Source: Haloarculaceae archaeon (GTDB lineage: Archaea > Halobacteriota > Halobacteria > Halobacteriales > Haloarculaceae). From it: a stretch of DNA of 11,978 nt. Position numbers and translations under genes: made by a program. The DNA is taken from positions 1 through 11,978 of the forward strand of contig JAHENO010000095.1 in assembly GCA_018609945.1 (NCBI GenBank). Direction: 5' to 3'. A model generated the notes under the pieces. The model ran no database searches and had not been told where the DNA came from. It worked only from the letters and a program-made list of their open reading frames with translations. Position 1 is the stretch's first letter; each line of letters starts with the position of its first letter. This document shows, piece after piece, positions 11,971 through 11,978 of this stretch.

Positions 11971-11978
11971 ATAATAAA
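11971..11978 (-). promoter_or_regulatory. TATA box of the tRNA-Leu (and probably citE) transcript
   Basis: On the minus strand this is TTTATTAT, a good haloarchaeal TATA match, at the right window edge. It predicts a start near 11948, about 25 nt before the mature tRNA 5' end. The site may continue outside the window. Confidence 0.6.

Noticed and set aside
1..11978. CRISPR arrays, insertion sequences, prophage, toxin-antitoxin or defence genes
   Set aside because: No regularly spaced repeats, transposase or integrase motifs, or defence domains were seen. The lone ribbon-helix-helix gene has no toxin partner; its neighbour is UPF0058 with a separate promoter.

Overview
The window is chromosomal DNA of a halophilic archaeon (class Halobacteria). 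This rests on high GC content, strongly acidic predicted proteins, archaeal-only genes (isopentenyl phosphate kinase, archaeal-type RNase J, UPF0058), a Tat lipoprotein, and a recurring promoter layout. A TATA-like box usually sits about 27 nt before the start codon, implying mostly leaderless mRNAs. The genus cannot be fixed by eye.

Layout, left to right. (1) 1-446: 3' end of glmS, then a small glycine-rich membrane protein of DUF5518 type (529-915). A hairpin at 941-959 separates it from a convergent DUF6517-type Tat lipoprotein (979-1659, minus). (2) 1854-3517, minus: two translationally coupled genes, a multispanning membrane protein and an anchored DUF3179 protein with an internal duplication. 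(3) 3646-8847, plus: an isoprenoid/RNA-decay block. It holds mevalonate kinase, isopentenyl phosphate kinase (ATGA overlap), a membrane protein with a long disordered tail, RNase J behind an unusually long structured leader, and geranylgeranyl diphosphate synthase (GTGA overlap). (4) 8844-9420, minus: two small single-promoter genes, UPF0058 and a ribbon-helix-helix protein. (5) 9421-9650: an AT-rich intergenic island with hairpins. (6) 9651-11922, minus: glutamate dehydrogenase, a CitE-family (malyl-CoA lyase/thioesterase-like) enzyme, and tRNA-Leu(UAG) lying 4 nt upstream of the CitE start codon.

How the genes fit together. Mevalonate kinase, isopentenyl phosphate kinase and GGPP synthase are three steps of the archaeal mevalonate route. 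They lead from mevalonate towards the C20 precursor of archaeol lipids and carotenoids. RNase J shares the transcript end with GGPP synthase. Glutamate dehydrogenase and the CitE homologue could both serve central carbon/nitrogen flow, perhaps the methylaspartate cycle, but that is inference.

I see no phage, transposon, CRISPR or defence system. The less ordinary signals are regulatory: the roughly 230-nt hairpin-rich leader of RNase J, the inverted repeat around the gdh TATA box, the tandem palindromes before the lipoprotein gene, the tRNA-citE junction, and the AT-rich island.
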